Positions 59,496 to 64,000 of a stretch of DNA of 64,000 nucleotides are shown here, one piece after another. The notes under the pieces are model-generated. The model did not search any database. It saw only the letters and a list, made by a program, of their open reading frames with translations, and was not told the DNA's origin. The stretch lies in NCBI GenBank assembly GCA_022009815.1, contig CP091725.1, positions 930,001 to 994,000 on the forward strand, written 5' to 3'. This stretch comes from Bacteroidales bacterium. Lineage in GTDB: Bacteria > Bacteroidota > Bacteroidia > Bacteroidales > Muribaculaceae. Each line of letters begins with the position of its first letter. Position 1 is the first letter of the stretch. Position numbers and translations under genes: made by a program.

Positions 59496-59503
59496 TAAGT
59501 TTG
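59496..59503 (+). promoter_or_regulatory. Promoter of the PatB-like gene
   Basis: TAAGTTTG lies 16 bases ahead of the ATG at 59520. A second candidate, TATATTTG, is at 59467-59474. Confidence 0.55.
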
Positions 59504-59519
59504 CAAAAAACGTCTCGCA

Positions 59520-60704
59520 ATGGACTTCAACAAGACAATCAACCGCTGGCACACCGGATGCGTAAAATACGACGGTCTGCAGCAAAACTACGGTCGAAGC
59601 GACCTTTTGCCGCTTTGGGTGGCTGATATGGATTTCGAGGTGTGTCCCGCCATCACAGAAGCTCTGCGCCACAGGCTGGAGCACCAAGTGTTCGGCTATT
59701 CGATAGCACCCGACAGTTATTGGCAGTCGATACAGGACTGGCTGCTCAACCGCCATGGATTCAGCGTGGAGCGCGACGAGCTGACATTCATCCCCGGCAT
59801 TGTCCGCGGACTTGCGATGGCACTTCAGGTGTTTACCGACAAGGGCGACAAGGTGCTGATACAACAGCCCGTCTACCATCCGTTCCGCATCATCATCGAG
59901 GGCAACTGCCGCAAGGTGGTCAGAAATCCGCTGCGCTTCTGCGACGACGGACACGTAGAGATGGACTTCGAGCTGCTCGAGCGCCAGTTTGCCGAGGAGC
60001 GTCCGCGCATGATGATTCTCTGCAATCCGCACAACCCCGGCGGATTTGTATGGAGCCGCGAGGAGCTGGCACGTCTTGCCGACCTCTGCACCGAATACGG
60101 CGTGCTGGTGGCGAGCGATGAAATCCACGGCGACCTTGAGCTGTTTGGCAACCGCTACACCCCGTTTGCCTCCGTTTCCGACGCAGCGGCGCAATGCAGC
60201 GTCACGTTTGGCGCGCCGTCGAAGACATTCAACATCGCCGGCATCGTAAGTTCGTGGTGTGTGGTGAAAAATCCGGCACTCCGCCGCAAGTTCTTCACCT
60301 GGCTCACAGTCAATGAATACAACGTGCCCACATTCGTGCAGACCGTAGCCACCGAAGCCGCCTACACCAAAGCGGCGGGATGGCTCGACGAGGCGCTGCG
60401 CTACATCGAGGACAACATCCGCTACACGGAGCAATTTCTGGCGGAGCGGATACCGCAAATCCGCGCCATGCGCCCGCAGGCGTCGTTCCTCGTATGGCTC
60501 GACTGCTCGGCATTGGGACTGAAGGGCAAGGACTTGGTCGACCTGTTTGTCGACAAGGCGCATCTGGCCCTCAACGACGGCGAGATGTTTGGCACCGGAG
60601 GCGAATGCCACATGCGGCTCAACGTGGGCTGCTGCCGCACAACGCTTGAAAAGGCGCTCCGCCAACTGGAGGACGCCGTCAATAAAAACTTAAAAAAAGG
60701 ATGA
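59520..60704 (+). CDS. PLP-dependent aminotransferase, MalY/PatB type (cystathionine beta-lyase)
   Basis: The 394-residue class I/II fold enzyme has LLPLWVADMDFEVCPAITEA and QVFGYSIAPDSYWQSI, hallmarks of the MalY/PatB group of C-S lyases. The PLP lysine is in APSKTFNIAG (about Lys235). CNPHNPGGFVW and DEIHGDLEL provide further cofactor contacts. It probably cleaves cystathionine or related thioethers. Its stop overlaps the next ATG (ATGA). Confidence 0.9.
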   Translation: MDFNKTINRWHTGCVKYDGLQQNYGRSDLLPLWVADMDFEVCPAITEALRHRLEHQVFGYSIAPDSYWQSIQDWLLNRHGFSVERDELTFIPGIVRGLAMALQVFTDKGDKVLIQQPVYHPFRIIIEGNCRKVVRNPLRFCDDGHVEMDFELLERQFAEERPRMMILCNPHNPGGFVWSREELARLADLCTEYGVLVASDEIHGDLELFGNRYTPFASVSDAAAQCSVTFGAPSKTFNIAGIVSSWCVVKNPALRRKFFTWLTVNEYNVPTFVQTVATEAAYTKAAGWLDEALRYIEDNIRYTEQFLAERIPQIRAMRPQASFLVWLDCSALGLKGKDLVDLFVDKAHLALNDGEMFGTGGECHMRLNVGCCRTTLEKALRQLEDAVNKNLKKG

Positions 60705-61216
60705 AATATAACGACGAAGAAGACAAATGTTATGGCATCGCCGGAATGGCGATAGGTATTTCAATCTGGAACGGAGAGGACTTGCTCTATCAAATCGACA
60801 TTGACGACGATGAGCACGGCTACATCTCGTTTACGCCCGACTATTATTTCTCAGGCAATCCCGCAGTGTCGCCCGTAGAGTCGTGGCACGCCACGCTCAA
60901 GCACTACCAGATGACCGTAGGCATGCTCATCGCCAACTTGTTCTGCCGCAATCTGCCGGCAGGCAAGCCGACGCAATACGCCGACGCCAAGAAAGCGATT
61001 TTCAGCACCGTGGCAGATGAGGGCAAACGCACCTGCCAATTGGATGACGATGAGATAAGAAGCATGTTTCAGGAAACGTTCAACTATCTGGAACAGGTGT
61101 TCCGCAACCCGTCGGTGCGCAAAATAGCACACGAGTTTGCACAACATCTGAAAGACAGCCGACGGCTGTCGCACTATGAGGTGAAACAACTCCTCGGCAT
61201 GATAAGCGAAGACTAA
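60701..61216 (+). CDS. Conserved Bacteroidales protein of unknown function
   Basis: The 171-residue soluble acidic protein starts KYNDEEDKCYGIAGMAIGIS and has no signal, membrane segment or motif I can name. A helical C-terminal half (EETFNYLEQVFRN-like, then HEFAQHLKDSRRLSHYEVKQ) is evident. It is translationally coupled to the PatB-like gene by a four-base overlap. The frame is intact and codon use is ordinary. Confidence 0.7.
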   Translation: MKYNDEEDKCYGIAGMAIGISIWNGEDLLYQIDIDDDEHGYISFTPDYYFSGNPAVSPVESWHATLKHYQMTVGMLIANLFCRNLPAGKPTQYADAKKAIFSTVADEGKRTCQLDDDEIRSMFQETFNYLEQVFRNPSVRKIAHEFAQHLKDSRRLSHYEVKQLLGMISED

Positions 61217-61247
61217 GATTCGGAACAAAAAAACAAAGACTAAGATT

Positions 61248-61654
61248 ATGAAAATAAGGAATTTACTTCTATCCGCCGCAGCCGTGACAACAGCTGCGGT
61301 GGTGATGACGTCGGGCGGCAGCGCCGACGATGTGATGACACGCAGCGCCGACGGCACCTACGTGGTCAACACCACCACACTTGCGCCCACCGTCAAAGGC
61401 TATGCCGGCGCCACGCCTCTGAAAATCCACATCAAGAACGACCGCATTGTGAAAATCGAGGCTCTTCCCAACCGCGAGTCGCACAACCTGTTTCTGCGCG
61501 CCGAGAAAGGGCTGTTCGGCAAATGGACAGGCAAGCATGTCGGCGAGGCATCGAAACAGAAAGTAGACGCCGTCAGCGGCGCCACCTACTCGAGCAACGC
61601 CATAAAAGAAACGTGAAACGCGGTCTTTCCTACTACCGCAAGCACAAGAAATAA
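61248..61654 (+). CDS. FMN-binding domain protein, exported (one frameshift)
   Basis: After a signal peptide (KIRNLLLSAAAVTTAAVVMT), the FMN_bind domain shows APTVKGYAGATPLKIHIKND and DAVSGATYSSNAIKET, where the Thr of SGATYSS is the covalent FMN site in Rnf/Nqr-type proteins (family knowledge). The frame ends early at 61616; one extra G near 61611 extends it to VKRGLSYYRKHKK and the TAA at 61652-61654, for 135 residues. It probably carries flavin for an envelope redox pathway. Confidence 0.83.
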
Positions 61655-61698
61655 CCAAAAATCACACCTTTTTTTTTGCAGAACAAGCGGTTTATGCG

Positions 61699-61706
61699 TA
61701 ACTTTG
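61699..61706 (+). promoter_or_regulatory. Promoter of lysS
   Basis: TAACTTTG is preceded by TTTG (61675-61678) with 20 bases between, an ideal Bacteroidota promoter. Confidence 0.75.
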
Positions 61707-61767
61707 CAAACTGCAACCCTTTATAAGGTGTGCTTACAACGTTTGATAATAACAAATTGAAAGATAT

Positions 61768-63498
61768 ATGAACGTATTGGAGTTAAGCGAACAAGAGATT
61801 GTGAGACGCAACAGTCTCGCCGAACTCAGAAAGATGGGAATAGAGCCTTATCCCGCTGAGGAATATGTAGTTACAGGACACACAAAAGAGATTAAGGAAA
61901 ACTTCAAAGACGACGCCGAGCCACGCGAAGTGAGAATCGCCGGCCGCATCATGAGCCGCCGCATCATGGGCAAAGCCTCGTTTATGGAACTGCAGGACTC
62001 CGAAGGCCGTATCCAGGTTTACATCAGCCGCGACGACCTTTGTCCGGGAGAAGACAAGGACACCTACAACATTTTCTTCAAGAAACTGCTCGACATCGGC
62101 GACATTGTCGGCATCGAGGGATTTGTGTTCCGCACACAGATGGGCGAAATCACCGTTCACGCCAAGAACATCAAGATGCTCAGCAAGTCGCTGCGCCCAC
62201 TTCCAATCGTCAAGATGAAAGACGGCAAGGCATACGACGCCTTCGAAGATCCGGAGCTCCGCTACCGCCAGCGCTATGTTGACCTCATTGTCAACGACGG
62301 CGTCAAGGACATTTTCCTTCAGCGCGCCACCGTGCTCCGCACCCTTCGCAGCGTGCTCGACGAGGCAGGCTACACCGAGGTTGAGACCCCGACCCTTCAG
62401 AGCATCGCCGGCGGAGCAAGCGCCCGTCCGTTCATCACCCATTTCAACGCACTCGACGTTGACATGTACATGCGCATCGCAACCGAGCTCTATCTGAAAC
62501 GCCTCATCGTCGGCGGTTTCGAGGGCGTTTATGAAATCGGCAAGAACTTCCGCAACGAGGGAATGGACCGCAACCACAACCCGGAGTTCACCTGCATGGA
62601 GCTTTACGTTCAGTATAAAGACTACAACTGGATGATGGCATTCACAGAGAAGTTGCTCGAAACAATCTGCATCGCCGTAAACGGCTCTACAGAGCGCAAG
62701 GTAGGCGACAACGTCATCTCGTTCAAGGCGCCTTACCGCCGTCTGCCTATCCTCGACGCAATCAAGGAGAAGACAGGCTTCGACTGCAACGGCAAGACAG
62801 AGGAAGAAATCCGCGCATTCTGCAAGGAGAAGGGCATGGATGTAGATGAGACCATGGGTAAGGGCAAGTTGATCGACGAACTCTTCGGTGAGTTCTGCGA
62901 GGGTACTTTCCTCCAGCCAACCTTCATCACCGACTATCCAGTCGAGATGTCGCCGCTTACAAAGATGCACCGTTCAAAGCCGGGACTCACAGAGCGTTTC
63001 GAGCTTATGGTCAACGGCAAGGAGCTTGCCAATGCCTACTCAGAGCTTAACGACCCAATTGATCAGGAAGAACGCTTCGTAGAGCAGATGCGTCTTGCCG
63101 ACAAGGGCGACGACGAGGCGATGATTATCGACAAGGACTTCCTCCGTGCCCTCCAGTACGGTATGCCTCCGACAAGCGGCATCGGCATCGGCATCGACCG
63201 TCTTGTGATGCTCATGACCGGACAGACCACAATCCAGGAAGTGCTGTTCTTCCCGCAGATGCGTCCGGAGAAAGTTGTGAAACGCGACCAGGAAGACGCC
63301 TACACCACCCTCGGCATCCCAGCAGAATGGGTAGCACCGCTGCAGAAGGCAGGCTATCTCACCGTTGACAGCCTCGACGGCGCCAATCCAGGCAAAGTGC
63401 ATCAGGAAATTTGCGGACTCAACAAGAAATTCAAACTCGGCCTCACCAATCCGTCGGTCGACAACGTCGCCGCTTGGATTGACGCCGTGAAGAAATAA
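61768..63498 (+). CDS. lysS: Lysyl-tRNA synthetase, class II
   Basis: The enzyme charges tRNA-Lys. The 576-residue protein has an N-terminal OB fold (VRIAGRIMSRRIMGKASFME), motif 1 near EVETPTLQSIAGGASARPF, motif 2 FRNEGMDRNHNPEFTC, and motif 3 GIGIGIDRLVMLM. A C-terminal extension of about 75 residues (after PEKVVKRDQ) with a helix-hairpin-like TLGIPAEWVAPLQKAGYLTV segment is longer than in Escherichia coli and is common in Bacteroidales. The frame is intact. Confidence 0.96.
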   Translation: MNVLELSEQEIVRRNSLAELRKMGIEPYPAEEYVVTGHTKEIKENFKDDAEPREVRIAGRIMSRRIMGKASFMELQDSEGRIQVYISRDDLCPGEDKDTYNIFFKKLLDIGDIVGIEGFVFRTQMGEITVHAKNIKMLSKSLRPLPIVKMKDGKAYDAFEDPELRYRQRYVDLIVNDGVKDIFLQRATVLRTLRSVLDEAGYTEVETPTLQSIAGGASARPFITHFNALDVDMYMRIATELYLKRLIVGGFEGVYEIGKNFRNEGMDRNHNPEFTCMELYVQYKDYNWMMAFTEKLLETICIAVNGSTERKVGDNVISFKAPYRRLPILDAIKEKTGFDCNGKTEEEIRAFCKEKGMDVDETMGKGKLIDELFGEFCEGTFLQPTFITDYPVEMSPLTKMHRSKPGLTERFELMVNGKELANAYSELNDPIDQEERFVEQMRLADKGDDEAMIIDKDFLRALQYGMPPTSGIGIGIDRLVMLMTGQTTIQEVLFFPQMRPEKVVKRDQEDAYTTLGIPAEWVAPLQKAGYLTVDSLDGANPGKVHQEICGLNKKFKLGLTNPSVDNVAAWIDAVKK

Positions 63499-63508
63499 AC
63501 AATCCATA

Positions 63509-64000
63509 ATGGCTTTTCCAGGAAAGATCGCAGTGATGGGCGGCGGCAGCTGGGCCACCGCCCTCGCCAAACTTCTGTTGCAGAACTGCGACAGCATATA
63601 TTGGTATATGCGCCGCGACGACCGCATAGCCGACTTCAAGCGCACGGGGCACAACCCTGTCTATCTGTCAGACATCGTGTTTGACACCGCGCGCATCAAC
63701 TTTTCATCGGACATCAACGAGGTGTGCGGCAAAGCCGACACCTTGCTGTTTGCCGTACCGTCGCCTTACCTCAAGGACCACTTGAAGAAAGTAACCGCCG
63801 ACCTTTCTGACAAATATATGGTAAGCGCCATCAAAGGCATCGTGCCCGAGGACAACACCATCGTCACGACCTACATGTCCGACCGTTTCGGCATCAAGCC
63901 AGAGCGTCAGATAGTGATAGGCGGACCGTGCCACGCAGAAGAAGTGGCTCTCGGCCGCCGCTCCTACCTCACCGTTGGCAGCCTCGACCCGTCGCTTGCC
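63509..64000 (+). CDS. gpsA: Glycerol-3-phosphate dehydrogenase [NAD(P)+], 3'-truncated by the window edge
   Basis: The enzyme reduces dihydroxyacetone phosphate to sn-glycerol 3-phosphate for phospholipid synthesis. From the ATG at 63509, 11 bases after lysS, the product reads MAFPGKIAVMGGGSWATALA with the NAD-binding G-x-G-x-W motif. LLFAVPSPYLKDHL and VSAIKGIVPEDNTIV follow. About 164 residues are present before the sequence ends. It is likely co-transcribed with lysS. Confidence 0.94.
   Translation, partial: MAFPGKIAVMGGGSWATALAKLLLQNCDSIYWYMRRDDRIADFKRTGHNPVYLSDIVFDTARINFSSDINEVCGKADTLLFAVPSPYLKDHLKKVTADLSDKYMVSAIKGIVPEDNTIVTTYMSDRFGIKPERQIVIGGPCHAEEVALGRRSYLTVGSLDPSLA

Noticed and set aside
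59466..60665. Long minus-strand open frame opposite the PatB-like gene
   Set aside because: Antisense shadow; the plus strand has all catalytic motifs and a promoter.
61783..62970. Long minus-strand open frame opposite lysS
   Set aside because: It is a compositional shadow of a confidently assigned gene; the translation is low-complexity and matches no family.

Overview
The window reads as a chromosomal segment of a member of the Bacteroidales. A Muribaculaceae-like gut lineage is my best guess, by inference from gene content. The main evidence is the recurrent TAnnTTTG promoter box of Bacteroidota ahead of most transcription units, the scarcity of Shine-Dalgarno sequences, a TonB receptor with a DUF4249 lipoprotein partner, a GLUG/BIG2 surface protein with a type IX-like C-terminal tail, PorT-like and PepSY-like envelope proteins, and IS1380- and IS1182-family insertion sequences.

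Layout. 1-10.3 kb is housekeeping: ribF-upp, a PepSY-like protein, tRNA-Leu(CAG), a glycosyltransferase divergent from mutS, a RelA/SpoT homologue and a 7TM-HD (PgpH-like) phosphodiesterase. 10.3-15.3 kb is accessory: four tandem 33-bp repeats lead into an AAA+ ATPase (AAA_14/DUF4143) gene that is split by an IS1380-family element, which is itself split by an IS1182-family element. 15.9-22.7 kb holds a lipoprotein-TonB receptor-DUF4249 cluster and korAB (2-oxoacid:ferredoxin oxidoreductase). 22.7-23.2 kb is a GC-rich intergenic repeat cluster. 23.2-37.5 kb carries ald, a large unrecognised protein, rnhA, xerD divergent from aroQ, pyk with an O-methyltransferase, a LolC/E-type permease with rbfA, and the GLUG protein. 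37.5-42.8 kb is again accessory, with two more ATPases of the same superfamily on either side of a HAD phosphatase-tatC-tatA operon. 42.9-50.3 kb has a PorT-like protein, DUF2851, an epimerase, dnaX, recF-DUF721, ribH and vsr. A fourth ATPase lies at 50.3-51.6 kb, directly upstream of vsr. 51.7-59.4 kb contains an envelope operon (flippase, GT4, radical SAM, LD-carboxypeptidase) and a thioesterase-SIS-PfkB-acetyltransferase operon. The end holds a PatB-type PLP enzyme, an FMN-binding protein, lysS and the start of gpsA.

Two patterns cut across the window. First, four AAA_14/DUF4143 ATPases lie within about 41 kb, and three of them have their own short tandem-repeat array directly upstream. 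Two paralogues use different sequences with the same 23-bp period, and one of these has matching arrays on both sides. The fourth is bracketed by a 31-bp direct repeat. This looks like a family of cassette-like ATPase/PD-(D/E)XK modules with iteron-like DNA, and it is the most likely undescribed system here. Second, at least 17 otherwise ordinary genes carry frameshifts, and nearly every one can be repaired by adding one or two bases to a short homopolymer. Because essential genes such as dnaX are affected, I read these as uncorrected sequencing deletions and annotate the genes as whole loci.
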